The notes below the pieces were generated by a model, which did not search any database, was not told the DNA's origin, and saw nothing but the letters and a program-made list of their open reading frames with translations. Shown here one piece after another: positions 1 to 12,065 of a DNA stretch of 47,617 nucleotides (the stretch's first letter is position 1; every line of letters starts with the position of its first letter). The stretch spans positions 1 to 47,617 of the forward strand of contig JADRCO010000155.1 of NCBI GenBank assembly GCA_021464525.1. Reading direction: 5' to 3'. Source of the stretch: Rhizophagus sp. LPA8_4_AMF (lineage: Eukaryota; Glomeromycota; Glomeromycetes; Glomerales; Glomeraceae). A program made the position numbers and the translations under genes.

Positions 1-260
1 GTTTAAATTTGGGGGAGGATACTGGTATCCCCCGGTATGAAATAAAAATTTTCTTTATTCTATAACATAGACAAATTTGACTTAATTTAAGCTACTGGTT
101 GTTAAGAAATTCAATGTGTATGATAGATAGTCCGCAGTTTCTAATATTTTAAAATAAATTATTTACGGATCTACATATCCGCTGTCATTTTCAGTAGATG
201 GAAGGGTTTTCTGCCGAAACGCCAAAGAAACTTGCTATTTCGTGTTTGTGGAATCCATTT

Positions 261-306
261 GGTCGCATTCAACTCACTTCACCGACAGACGTTTCACCGA
301 CATATA
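261..306 (-). mobile_element. MITE fragment, ACCGACA family
   Basis: The segment begins GGTCGCATTCAA and continues with repeated CACCGACA words. The reverse complement of its first 12 bases matches the end of the complete small element at 23581-23695 in this window. Only one end is recognisable here, so it is a degraded copy. Family membership rests on this within-window match only. Confidence 0.5.
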
Positions 307-689
307 TAAATATTATAATCTTTTTTACGTATATGTTTATAACTGTACGAAAAAAAATTATTTAATATTATTCTAATTTAGTAATTATTAATAAGTACAT
401 ACTGTACATAGCCACGATTTTTTGTTGCTGTCTAATACAATTATTGTTAAACAATACAAATAAAGTGTATATACATTAAAGGAAAGAAATATAAGTTATT
501 AAATCTTTATTTTATTCTCTCAATTTTATTTTTCTTTAATCATCACATGATATTTTTGTGGATATAAAAATTTAAAAATTACCATAAATAAAAAATTTAC
601 CATGGTTTCATTTGATACCCTTTTACTGCGTCTGATCACTCTGATGTATGGTCTTTTTAATTTTCTTTTTTTTTTAGTTGTTTCTTTTT

Positions 690-830
690 CTTTTTTTCTA
701 TACTGACGTTCATCGGACGGGGTGGTTGTCAGGTCCCGGATTAGACCAAGTGAGGACCCGGTATTTGCTGGGTGAAGGTGTTTTAGTTAGAAACTTTATC
801 TTTTTTATACTGTCTTGTACTCCTCCTCCT
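690..830. repeat. GC-richer block, possible retroelement 3' region
   Basis: A pyrimidine-rich tract is followed by about 90 bases with clearly higher GC than the surroundings, including ATCGGACGGGGTGG and GGTCCCGGATTAGACCAAG, and then a second T-rich tract. This shape resembles the 3' untranslated end of a LINE or SINE. I could not find a second copy in the window, so the assignment is tentative. Confidence 0.3.
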
Positions 831-1064
831 TTTACATAATCAGATAATGTCTTCGACATCATGTTGTGCAAACATCATCCTACATATACCCAATATGATG
901 TCTAAGCGTTGTCCAACATGATGGCTGTACATCATTATTCATAATGACATCATGTATGGATAATGTCTAGATATCAACTTCAACTTTCAGCTCATTTAAT
1001 TATGTAATTATGTATGACTTTGACTTGTACAATTTTAGTTAAATAACATGCGGTTTTCTTTTAC

Positions 1065-1178
1065 CAACAGCAAAATGATTATCGAATTTATCAAGTAGTT
1101 TGTGAGATAGTCTCTCCCTCTTTTTATTATCAAATTTTTGAACAAAAATAAAAACTGAACAGAATATTATTAGACATG
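1065..1178 (+). pseudogene. decayed relative of the 197-aa gene at 15918
   Basis: About 100 bases align with positions 16318-16430 inside the intact gene. Shared stretches include TTTATCAA.TAGTTTGTGAGA.AGT.TCTCC and, further on, TTGAACAAAA and GAACAGAAT. The matching part of the intact protein covers the segment around IYQIVCEKVSPSL. No start codon, no flanking coding sequence and no promoter are visible, so this is a gene fragment. It shows that the 15918 gene belongs to a multi-copy family in this genome. Confidence 0.6.
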
Positions 1179-1779
1179 ATGAATTTTTCTTCAAATTTCA
1201 TCAAATGAGAACCTTATATTTCATTTATATTTTTTAAATACAGTCATATGATAAATGACTAATCAAATGCATTATTTATTATATATAAAAATTTTAAACG
1301 CGCTGCGCTTTTATTTTTCAGTACAGACATAATAACCAAAGCAAAGGTTGGAAACTATTATTTAATTGAAATATTAATCATTAATTATTTGTATGCATTT
1401 ATCCAAATATAAAAAAAAATTAAATTATAAATTAATTAAAAACAAAAAAATATGATCTGTTTAAAAATCCAATTATTTAAATATTTAATAAAACGTATAG
1501 ATTAATTAAAAAACGTTTCTACGCAAAAATACATTAAAAAACCCTATAAAACTACCAATAACTAATAATACTTCCTTGTCTTGTTTTTATCATCTTTAGT
1601 TAAAAAATTCATTAAAATATGGTTCTTAGTGTATAAGCGACTAAAAGCAACTTTTACAATAAATATAAAATATATGATATATATATAACTATAAAAAAAT
1701 ATTAGCTATTGCCTTTAAATACGACAAGAAGCATTTTTTTATTAGTACTTACAGTGTCATTTTAGATAACCCAAGGAGA

Positions 1780-1812
1780 AAGTGTGATCGAAGTGTGATC
1801 TAAAGTGTGATC
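1780..1812 (+). repeat. three copies of AAGTGTGATC
   Basis: AAGTGTGATC occurs at 1780-1789, 1791-1800 and 1803-1812, spaced 11 and 12 bases apart. This is close to one helical turn. It could be a small tandem repeat or a clustered binding site, but no adjacent gene is identified. Confidence 0.7.
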
Positions 1813-3700
1813 TCAAAGTTAAACAGTAAATATACTGATTCTAGTAAAAAGACTTCGAGTTCAGAGTATACAGTGTGTAATGGGTCTATTTATCGGAACA
1901 CGCAAAAAAATTAAAAATGTTTTATTAAAAAAAAAGTTTCGTATGTGAGCACGTAAGTGATGTGATATTAATCTGCTAGAAATACATGCCAATTTCAGCC
2001 AAATTTAGTCAGTCTTATAATAACAGCATGCGGGAGTAAATAACGCATGCATATAGAGAGCGAGATGTGCGTGGTTCCAGACATGGAATAAAATTCTTAA
2101 TTCTCACTTCACTTGATCCGTTTAAAAGAATTTCAGTTCAAAGACAAAGAAATCGCCTATTTAATCAAATAACACGTGAGTTTTGCATTACTTTATAAAA
2201 TGATTTGCATAATTATATACGCAAGTTAAATAGTATTAGTAAAATGCTAAAATGCTAATAAATAAATTATTAATAAGAAATCACATAAAATAAGAAATAA
2301 TGCCGGAATTTTGATTGTTCATTATTTTCATTGCTATCGATAACAAATTAAAGATGAGAATTAGATTACCATAAGTGAAAAGGTACGCTTATCTGATCTC
2401 GGCGTTTTCTTATCTAAAGAATAAAGTATTTTTAAATGAATATAAAAAAGGTTTGATTAATTACTTTAGTTCTTAATAGACAAGCTATTGTGCGTTTCAA
2501 CTCTTACGAACTATTAGTAAATATTTTAATTCGGCAGCTGTCATCAAAAGTAGAATGGACCAGACTAAAATAGGTTGGAAGTACCAAAAAGCATGGTTCA
2601 ATATTTGCAAAATGATACGGCCAAATTAACAGATATCCAGAATACTCACTAAAGGGCCTCACATTACAATCTTAAATTGTGTAACAGCAACTTTAGTATT
2701 GTTTGTGGAAGTTTTTTAAAAAACAAAACAAAAAGCCTTTATACTAGGTATTCCTAAAATCCTGTCAAACAAGAAATATTTGTTTTTTTTTAAAAAAAAA
2801 AAAAACTCCCCTGTATATTAAAAAATAATTTCATGTGAAAATTGTATTACTAATACCCAGTTTGGACATTGATTTATTTAACAAAATTGGTAATCGTCTA
2901 AACTTAAAATGGAGAAATCAGTTACCAAGCCAATTTTTGCATTTCGACATTATATTATAAAAAATAGCTTATTGAGAGCTCTAAATTTATTGTCATCATT
3001 AACGTTATTGTAAACAAAGAAGTAGCTTATCTCGTTTGAAATCTGCATCATAATTTCTAAAACTTCTAGGTAAAGACAAAGAAACGTCATAAATTTTTTC
3101 AATAAATAATACATAAGTATGTATAGAACGTTACTCTTCTTTTGTATTTACGCACAGTGCTGATTTTATGCACTGAACCTTCTAAATCACAATAACTAGG
3201 TTAAATAAATATTAAAATAGGTTTATTATCACTATAAAGAGGGATGTTCAGCATGCATAAAACTAGGTATATAAGCAAAACAAGAGATCGGAATAAATTT
3301 ATCGCTTAATTTAAAATTGATTATTAAGAAGGATATTGGTATTAAACAATGTTATAAATCCATTTATCTTTAACTATTTTACTGAATTTACATGATTTGG
3401 TCGCAAAATTTATGTAACATTTTATTAAAAGATACTTAATCCTAAGTTTATTTTTGATCAATGTCCATACTAGCATTCATTCACTAACTAAAACAACTGT
3501 GTGACCCTGCAGCGAAAAGAATTTCTGGAAAATCGGAAATATTCAGTAGAAAACAATCGGAATCTCGATGGTCTCCACTAATAGTACCAAATGTATTAAA
3601 CAAATTTAGATAGCACATTTAATTTGTATTAAACAAATCAAAAATTGAAATTAAAAATTTTATTAATTAATACAATAAATATTTTAGTATTATATTAAAT

Positions 3701-3841
3701 TGAGTTGGGAATTGCTAAATCTCATCGCAGGTGCACCAGCGTTAACAAATATTAATGGGTGCCATTTTTAAATTCTGCCCAAAATTCTACCCTAATTCTG
3801 GTAAGGTGACAATCACCAGCGGTGATATTTAGCAATACTCA
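3701..3841. mobile_element. MITE-like foldback, TGAGT...ACTCA ends
   Basis: The ends form inverted repeats. The left end reads TGAGT, a five-base insertion, then ATTGCTAAATCTCATCGCAG. The right end, reverse-complemented, reads TGAGTATTGCTAAATATCACC. The arms continue with GGTG and ACCAGCG-type matches. The element is about 140 bp with no coding capacity, typical of a non-autonomous DNA transposon. No clear target-site duplication can be assigned. Confidence 0.6.
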
Positions 3842-3967
3842 TTTATAAATATTGAATGAATTTTGTATTAATAAATCATATTTTATTATGAATTACCCCG
3901 CATATATATATTATGGTTATTACGGTTTAGACTAAAGTTTTTAATTTATGCATAAATTTTCTATTAT

Positions 3968-4029
3968 AAACTGTAATTCGGGCCGACATTATTATCATAC
4001 CCGAGATATATTCGGCCAATTACTGTGAA
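3968..4029. mobile_element. short foldback with GGCCGA core
   Basis: CTGTAATTCGGGCCGACATT faces TTCGGCCAATTACTG across about 30 bases, forming an imperfect palindrome of roughly 60 bp. The same core (AATTCNGGCCGRYAT) recurs near 14690 and 18413, suggesting one family of very small inverted-repeat elements. Confidence 0.5.
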
Positions 4030-4861
4030 AATCAGTACATTTGTTGTTTATTCTTTTTAAACGCCGTAGACTCGTGACCATGTTTTTCATGGGGTAATTC
4101 CCCAGAAACATTGATTTGGTGCATAAAATCAGCTTCTTTAATTTGGAAAGTGGATTCTATAAAATATTAATATGTAATATTCTTAAAAAATTTATTGCTG
4201 TCATTCTTTGTCATTCTTTGTCTTAATCCTACATGCATATTTTCGCGTATTCTAGAAAATGAATTGTTCTTTGTTCTAAATGTGAATTGAGACTCGATAT
4301 GCATTCATTAATATGCATTATAAGAATGAAGAAAATCCACTTTTTATCTTGATATATAGTATAGCAGTTCTCAAGAGAAAACTTAATAATCGATAATTGC
4401 GCGCTAATATCAGATTTTATCAAAGGCAAGTGAAGATCATCAAAGAAAGCTATAAAATACCTTACACAACCCATTCCTAAAAAAACAAAAACCGGAAATC
4501 CATTTCTATCTCCTACTTCAGAAAACTAACAACTCTTCCGTTTTTTAATCTAATTTAGGATCCTCGTTAAGAATTTTTTCCTCCCGTATATCATACTAAA
4601 TTCTTTAGATTTTTTTTTTCCCCAGAAAGAGCTGAAGAAATTTAATCAGCATTTGAGGATGAAAATAGCTAAATCTTTAATTTAATAAAACGACTTCGAA
4701 CAATACGAATTTTGAAAGTGCATTAAGTATTGACTTGAAGAAACTATACTGTATTTATATTACTATTACACTGTCAGTATTTTTTTTGCGTGAAGTGTTC
4801 AAACTGTCTTTAATAATTTTAGGACGTAGACCATTAAGAATTTGAGGTCTAGGGCGGATAC

Positions 4862-4875
4862 AAATATATATAAAA
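4862..4875 (+). promoter_or_regulatory. TATA box upstream of a short basic ORF
   Basis: ATATATATAAAAA lies about 80 bases before the ATG at 4954. Its form and position match the TATA elements in front of the better supported genes at 6699, 15918, 22336 and 47029. Confidence 0.4.
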
Positions 4876-4953
4876 ACCAGCCAGCACATTCTGAAGATTT
4901 CAATTCACTTAATTTTCTTCTTAAGAAGTCGAGAATTTAGGAATTATTTTATT

Positions 4954-5043
4954 ATGGCTATTCTGGGTACTATCGTGAAATTTCAGAAAAAGAGAAAGGT
5001 ACGCAAATCTTTACAACAGCCTGCAGCTACTAAATTAAAATGA
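4954..5043 (+). pseudogene. short basic ORF, possibly a truncated gene
   Basis: A 29-codon frame starts at an ATG downstream of a good TATA box and encodes a basic peptide containing KKRKVRK, an NLS-like cluster. The frame ends at TGA (5041-5043). The next 19 codons in the same frame continue as lysine-rich sequence (for example ITKRKKYSDRKK) before a TAA. This suggests either a real micro-protein or a gene truncated by a stop. A second coding-like scrap, DDWGMVIDLDGVIH, lies at about 5272-5319 and could be a later exon of the same relic. I recognise no family. Confidence 0.25.
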
Positions 5044-5103
5044 TTCATCAACGACATCATCACCAAAAGAAAGAAATACTCTGATAGAAAAAAGATTATT
5101 TAA

Positions 5104-6318
5104 GCAGGATAAAGAGCTCCTCCCAGAACTTGTTTGAGAAATTCTTTTCAATTCGTACGATTTATTCAAATGGAACTATGAAAGAATTTGACAAGTCAAT
5201 TCACCCCATAAAAAAAAATCTTTTGTTCGTAACTTATATGTAGTAGCTCAGATGTAAATAATTTATATTTTTATGATGATTGGGGAATGGTTATTGACTT
5301 GGATGGAGTTATTCACAAGTAAATAAATTGACTTTTCATTATTTTTTATAAAATACTATACGTCGAAATAACTTTTATTTTCTTTTATAGTAAAACCATC
5401 TTTTGTTGACCCAATACTAACGAATGGTCGCCCGGTCGAGATTTTATTACATTAAACATTCATCGTGATGATGGATTTCTTCGTTCTACACGCACCTATA
5501 ACAAATTCTACTGGGTTTACCTTATAGCAATACAAAGTGTAATTTATTATGTCAATAAAATATTAATTTATTATAAAATATTGATTAATACTTTATATAT
5601 TTCTCTTTTTTAAGTAATGAAAATAATGAATAGAACTGCTCGGATAAAAAGTAATCAAATATTCTACCCAATTGAAAGGATATGCGATTATTTAAGTGCA
5701 TGACGACATGAAAATTTTAGACGTAATGGGATAAATTAGCTTATAGTGATTAAAATGTATAAACAGCTACAGGAAAATGAATTTGGTTATATAAGTAAGT
5801 GTAGGTAAATTTATTTTAACTCTTTATTTATTCGGATACAAGATAAGTTACTTAAAAAATCTAAAATTAACATTAGGACCTGGCGCGATGAAAATTTGTT
5901 TTACATGCTGGTACCAGGCACTATTTAATATCGGAGACAAAAGAATAATTTAAATTACGAACTAAAGAACTTTTGGATGCGATTTTTTCTTTCGAACAGT
6001 ATCCCAATCGAATTAGAGATAAGTCCTTTTATTAATACAATTTACTCAGACTTTAATAACGAAATATCAAATAATATTTCAATCATATATATTTTAAATT
6101 ACAAAAATAACATAGATTAACGATTATAATATAAAAAAATCAACAGTACCGCAAATGCCAAAACGAAATAAAAAATAATTCTACGTACGATTAAAAACTT
6201 AAGTTAATTATTTCTTAAATTATACTTATTTGTCATATTTGCCACGTAAAAAACCTTACTAATAGTCGAAATTTAACGATAATTAATATTCAATATAAAT
6301 ACGATTCATATATATTAT
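5104..6318. other. AT-rich intergenic stretch
   Basis: Apart from the short coding-like scrap at about 5272-5319, I see no exon, repeat or RNA gene here. The last part is presumably the 3' flank of the minus-strand HMG-box gene. Confidence 0.5.
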
Positions 6319-6699
6319 TTATTCGATATTTTCCTTTTTAATTACGACGAGATTGTCTTCATCAGTGGTGGTTTCAACAGAATCTTTTTTGCCAGAAAGA
6401 TCACTCTCATCAGCAACTTTTTCGTCTTCCTTGTTAATGAGATTTTTTTTTTCGATTGTACTTTGTTGATCCCGATTAATCTCATATCTCCGTTTCCATG
6501 CAGCTTTATCTTCTTCTGACAAGAGCTTCCACGAATCAGAAGCCATTTTGCTTAATTCAGTCATTTTTAGTTTTTTCGATGCTTTTTGCTTCATATCATT
6601 GCGAAAAAGAAAGAAAGGGTTTGACTCTCGTTTTCTTTTTTCTAATACTTTTAATGTTTCCGATGGAAAAGAATACTGAAATACGCGTAATTCATTCAT
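6319..6699 (-). CDS. HMG-box DNA-binding protein
   Basis: This is an uninterrupted 126-codon gene. Residues from about 25 to 78 form an HMG box: SNPFFLFRNDMK opens helix 1, KMTELSKMASDSWKLLSEE gives the conserved W-x-x-L-S-x-E-x-K core, and AAWKRRYEINRDQQ forms the start of helix 3. The C-terminal third is acidic and lysine-rich (EDEKVADESD, KKDSVETTTDEDN) and lacks a second domain. HMG boxes bend DNA, so a nuclear role as architectural factor or transcription regulator is expected. The box resembles NHP6-type and fungal MATA-type boxes; I cannot tell which from sequence alone. A TATA element lies about 90 bases upstream. Arbuscular mycorrhizal fungi are known to carry large HMG-box families, so paralogues are likely. 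Confidence 0.8.
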   Translation of the reverse strand: MNELRVFQYSFPSETLKVLEKRKRESNPFFLFRNDMKQKASKKLKMTELSKMASDSWKLLSEEDKAAWKRRYEINRDQQSTIEKKNLINKEDEKVADESDLSGKKDSVETTTDEDNLVVIKKENIE

Positions 6700-6785
6700 A
6701 TTTGTAGTTTCCTCAAGAATGAATTTAAAAAAAATTCAATTGTAGAAAAAGAGAATTATAATTGGAAGTAGAAGTCAAAACCTAA

Positions 6786-6793
6786 TATATATA
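6786..6793 (-). promoter_or_regulatory. TATA box of the HMG-box gene
   Basis: TATATATA sits about 87 bases upstream of the ATG at 6699. It would place transcription initiation some 30 bases downstream, leaving a short leader. Confidence 0.5.
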
Positions 6794-9700
6794 CACAAAA
6801 TTCTATTAGATGAATGTATTTGTATTAATTGCATGTATTTCGCAAAATTATAAAGACAGACAAAAGCGTTAAAAGCCATCAAGCTTTGAATAATTATTTA
6901 TTCGCTATTTTCATGCACTTCATCGTGCTACTTTATTCTTCTTACCAAAATATGATATATTAAATTTAATTGGTATTACTTTTACTTTTCTCACTTTCCA
7001 AAATGATGATAAAATACAATTTAACGCCCAATATTTATTTGTATTTGAGGCTGTAGGTATCGGAGCTGATTTTTAGCCAAATTAATTCTCATTTAGCAAG
7101 ATTCCAGACACATAATATATGCGCTATTAAAGTTTATATCGATCAAAATTTTCGCGTTGACGATTTATAACAACATTCATATTTGCAAAGTAAGTAATTA
7201 TTGATGGAAAAAATTTGTTTGGCGCCGTGGAGAATTCTATTTTCACTTATTGAAATTTCTAAAAAAAAATATAACTTTCTTTTATTTACTTCAATAGTTT
7301 CAATAGTTTAGAACAATATAAAATATTCTATTAATATTGTTTTTCTCGAATTTTATTGTCGAATTGATCCATTATGCAAAGTTGGCGTATTCGGCATTCA
7401 AGTCCAGGATTCGATTTGAAGGAAGATATCATTCTACTATAAAAAAAGGAAGTAATTAAACTATTAAGATATTTTAAGTTCAAACTAAATTATGTGAGTC
7501 ACGAAGCCTTCATCTATTCAGATAAGTTGTTTATAAAAAGCATTACTCAAAGAGATTCTGCGGATATAGAGTTTACTTTATTTGGATTAGCTAAGTTAGA
7601 GTACTGATTAAATAAGATGTGGAATGATAGAATAACTGGCTATACAAGACTACTATTGAGGTCACACAATATTTAGAAGATACACCAAGGCAAAACTTTA
7701 ATTCTAGAAAATGATTGTATATTCATTTTATTGACATTTTTGATCTCATACTATTACACTTTTCTAATAATCTGTTATTTCTGTTTGGTTAGAATGGAGT
7801 TCTTTGTCTTTTTACCATTTTAGTATATTTTATTCGGTATCAATCAGAAGCATTCACTAGTTTAATAACGTTATTGAAAAATTATTATGATTTATGTTGT
7901 GTAATATTTTACAAAGTCTCATTAAATGCCATTAAATATAAAAAGGAAACTTTTTTATGAAACATTTTTCTTTCCCTTTATTTCCATTATTGTACCAAAT
8001 TGATATATTTCAATTAATCAAGGGGTTTAGTATTATGTTTGCTTTTATAATCATTCTAATTCCTCTTTCAAACAATTAGCTATTTAATCTCGCAATTAAT
8101 CTTTTTAATATTCTCATGCGTGAAAAAAAAGGAAAAAAAAGGGAATAATAACTAAGGCCACTTTTGTTCGTTTTATTCACAACAACGAGATTTGTTAAAT
8201 ACTAGTTCATTAAAGGATATATTTGGGCGTGGTTATCTCAATAATAAAATTTCGCAGGAATTTGGTTTTGAAACAATAGGCATGTTCACAATATTATTTC
8301 TTGAATATTAAAGTTTCGGTAATACACATTTCAAAAACTCTTAAAAACTCACCATTAAGAAACTATTTATTATTTTTGTTCCCGTAAGAAGAAATACAAT
8401 TTCTCTAGCATAGTTAAGTTGTCATGTCACTTATCCTTAGGAGTTCTCCTAATTATTAACGGGCAAATCCAAGGTCCCTTCCCGAAAAGAAATTCTTTTC
8501 AACGGATAAAGGGCGATTAAGTCAATCAATCAGTTGTACGAATATTAAGTGAAACGTCATTCTGGTTGGTCGGTTATTATGATCACTAGAAAAAAAGCAC
8601 CGAAAATATTCGTTAAAATTGCACGATACCCCTATTTTTTTTATAATGCAGAGTATCGTTCTTAGAAGAAATTATTTTACTTTAATCTCATATAATAAGT
8701 ATATGTTGCAAAACGATTTATTAACGACTGTGTAACTTGAGAAGGCGTTTTAGATCTTTTTCAACTATCATTGTTTCATATTTACTATGCACTCAAAAAA
8801 GGGGTTTATTTGTTTCCAACATTTGTAAATAGTTTGTGATATATATTATTTTTATTATTATTAGATATTGTATATACATCAGACTTAAATGCAGAATGAT
8901 TTATTTCTAAAGTCTTGATATTATGCTAAAACAGCGGTTTTTTTTAAAGAAACTCAATCTAAAAGTAATTTTCATAATTATTACGTAAATTCGTGTGAGC
9001 CTTAACAAATTAATGATCCGTTATTTGATTCGTGATCCTTATGATTCGCCAATTACAGCATGAGACTTTATGATAAATTTGCCATTTATTCGGGGACGAA
9101 ATTTTTGGGATGATTTAATGATATTAGCACTTATTTAAACCCCACATAATAAGGAGTAAAAATATAAATATACTTTCGCCACCAATATACTATTAAATTA
9201 CTTCCTAGATTAGTTAGTGATCTGCAAAAACTTGCATTGCAAATTATTATTTCTGCATTATTGTACTCTTCGATCGCCGAATCATTTTTATGCATAAATT
9301 TTTATATTAAAAAATATGTACGTTTGTTTTGCTTTAAACAACATTTGCTTTTTACATAAATATATTCTAAGTACATATAAATATATATATCAGATTTTCT
9401 TATAAGCAAAAAAAAAGTTTAATATTGCAATAGCGCATAGATGAGTATAAATATACTATCAGATCCGGACAAGAATCATGATTTTTATTTTAATCGCATC
9501 CCTGATTCCTTCACCATTTTGTTTTAAGTCGTTTCTATAATCGGATACTGAGTCTCTGACGCCTAATAAGTCAGTGCAGAAAAAATTTTTTTATCCGGTT
9601 TTTCCGATACCATATTTGGAATAGTATATAATTATTGTATACGTGGCGCTCAAATTGCAATCAATGTTTTATTATATAAACTATCAAGTCAGTCGTGAGT

Positions 9701-9893
9701 TTATTTATAGTCTATTTAATAATTTTAATGGCTTGTTTTATCCTAATCATATTAAAAAATAATAAATGAATATATCATGCTGTAGTATCATTAGTTACAA
9801 TAATACCGTCTAAAAGACCCCATATAAAAATACTCGTCTCAATATCAAATATGTAATATGCAGATCCTTTTTATTTTTTCTAAAATTTATTAT

Positions 9894-10308
9894 TTAATTC
9901 GTGATCCGTGTAACAATCGGCAACTATTAGGAGCAAAATTTGCCGATCTTATTATTAAAAATCAAAATTCCTTTTTTTTAAGACATAGATTGCATTACTT
10001 TATCGGTACAAAACTAAGCCATTTTGTACTCCAATACCTAAAATTGATTTTTTTTTCAAATAAATAAATAAATAAATACAACTTGAATATTTATACAATC
10101 TGGATTCCAGCAAATTTCATAATAAATAAGCCATTTTCGTGTTTTAAAAACAAATTTTGGTGTTTTTACGTTGAAATAATGCTTTTACCTATGTTGGCAG
10201 TTAAAGGAGTGACAAACTGGATTCAGGGTTAACTTCAAAATTCATATGTTTATTATTCCAATTCAGTATATAAACCATTGTCCGATTGTTACGCGAATCA
10301 CGAATTAA
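9894..10308. mobile_element. foldback element with 27-bp inverted repeats
   Basis: The left arm at 9894-9920 starts TTAATTCGTGATCCG and the right arm at 10282-10308 is its reverse complement with 25 of 27 matches. The enclosed 360 bases have no supported coding sequence. A third partial arm (TTATTTGATTCGTGATCC) occurs at about 9021-9038, so more than one insertion of the family may be present. It is likely a non-autonomous DNA transposon, though arms without target-site duplications leave this open. Confidence 0.55.
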
Positions 10309-11405
10309 CCATTATTATAAATCGAATTTAAATTTTTCATACATTAAATACTGACAGGATGAACGTACACACCCGGGTCTAATTCAATGTTTCAAACCCG
10401 GTAAATTGATTTATACCCGGGTATTTTAGGCAGTGCTATAGTGCTATACGGTAATTTCAATTTTCAATGCAAAGTATATAATTTACAATTACAAAAACAA
10501 ACCACAAATATTTAAATAACATAATAATGACCATTTAGGATTTTTTCCTTGTGACTTATTTATAACTTGACATCATTGTCAAAATTACGTGTAACATATG
10601 ATTTTATTGAGACAAATAGATACAAGATTAATTATCGTACAATGAATGTTAAATTTGGCTTATTTGTTATGTATGGAACCAAATGACTCGATTATTTGTC
10701 AATACGAAAAGAAAAATAAATAAATTATTTACACTAAACTTACCAATCTTTTACTATTTCATTACTGCAACAAACTTTAATCAAGATTTATATAGTATAT
10801 TGACTAGGCGGGATCCTACCATGCTAAAAAGAGAATTATTGAAGTAAGACAAAACAAATTTTATTATTCGTTCGGAAGGAATAGGAAACAAAAACATAAT
10901 AAAATCAAATCCTCGAGAACTTTTTAGCTATTGGGCGTTATCGTTATAAATAATTTAATACTCTTATTTTTACGAAAATAGAAATAATTGAACTTAGTTA
11001 ACGTAAGTGGTCACAACATTCGCATTTGACGTGTAACTGTTGCCAAACATAACGCGTCATTATACTTTTAACATCAAAGAGCAAGAACTTATGTTATTTT
11101 TTAGGTATTGTCAAGAAAAATGATAAAAATATATTAGTAATAAATTTTGAACAATAAATTTTAACGTTCAAATAAGTATTCCCGAATATTTAATTTGCTC
11201 TACTTGATTTTTCAATAGCCTTCATAGAAATTTTCTAAAATTTATAAAATCATAAAATCTTCTAGAGCCATTGCATAATTTCCATTTCAGAAACCTTAAT
11301 TCTTAAAATAGTTAAACTCAAAACTTACAAATTTGTACTACCACGTGACATATATTATCACATGACGGTTTTTGTTTATAAAAAGTTTCTCAGTGCCGAA
11401 TTTAC

Positions 11406-11472
11406 GACTCAAATGACTGGTCATTTGTCATTTGAGTCATTTCAATATTAAATGACAAATGACCAGTCATTT
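11406..11472. repeat. nested perfect palindromes (alternative hairpins)
   Basis: AAATGACTGGTCATTTGTCA plus TTT (11411-11433) is perfectly complementary to 11450-11472, giving a 23-bp stem with a 16-base loop. Within the same bases, GACTCAAATGAC (11406-11417) pairs perfectly with GTCATTTGAGTC (11427-11438), a 12-bp stem with a 9-base loop. The two stems share bases and exclude one another. Confidence 0.9.
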
Positions 11473-12031
11473 AAACACTATGCGACACGGCAACGGGAAT
11501 TCCCGAATTTATAATCTAAATTTAGTATAGAATCAATAATCAATTCGCAATATTCCGAAAATGTTACGCACACTCTAATATGAAATAACTGAAGGGTAAA
11601 AGGGGTCTGTTTACTTTAAGTACACACACTACTATTGATTTTTTTTTTTTAAAAAAAAGAAAATCGTATCAATTCTTTACTATGTTAAAGAAAATTGTTC
11701 AATGTTTTCTGTGATAAATTTATTTTATTTGTACGACAAACAGAGATGCAATCTCCGGACCGACAAATAGGCGTAACCTTATCTCCTGCATACGTACTTT
11801 AATAACAGATAATAAAATATATTTCTGCGGCATAAAATTTTATTTTCGCTTTTAAAATCGTCAATATATATTTACGCATTAACTTTCTACAAAGACAAAA
11901 TTTTGTGATGATGTAGAAGGAAAAATAATTTTTTTGAAAAAATACTTTCTGTTAAAATATAGGATCAACAAAAGCGAAGTCGTTATTAGTTTAGGCTTAT
12001 CTGATTCTGTGATTTCATATGATTGCTCGCG

Positions 12032-12065
12032 CCAAACTGATTAACTTACTGATTTCACAGTTTGG
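12032..12065. repeat. 8-bp perfect hairpin
   Basis: CCAAACTG (12032-12039) pairs with CAGTTTGG (12058-12065) across 18 bases. No neighbouring gene explains it. Confidence 0.5.

Larger units (their letters stand above)
1..1060. other. gene-free AT-rich stretch with repeat fragments
   Basis: No coding region is supported. The stretch opens with an imperfect hairpin (GGATAC/GTATCC) near positions 17-30. It holds a MITE end at 261-306, a GC-richer repeat-like block at about 690-800, and a cluster of ACATCAT/ATGATGT words at 843-969. Confidence 0.6.
1180..4950. other. gene-free AT-rich stretch
   Basis: No convincing exon is seen on either strand; the single ORF above 80 codons (4229-4474, minus) has no recognisable motif. 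The stretch holds a short tandem repeat (1780-1812), two foldback elements (3701-3841 and about 3968-4029), and a doubled TCATTCTTTG at 4201-4220. Confidence 0.6.

Noticed and set aside
7365-7425. TTCAAGTCC and GGATTCGATTTG as a possible tRNA T-arm
   Set aside because: No acceptor stem, anticodon arm or D-arm could be fitted around it.
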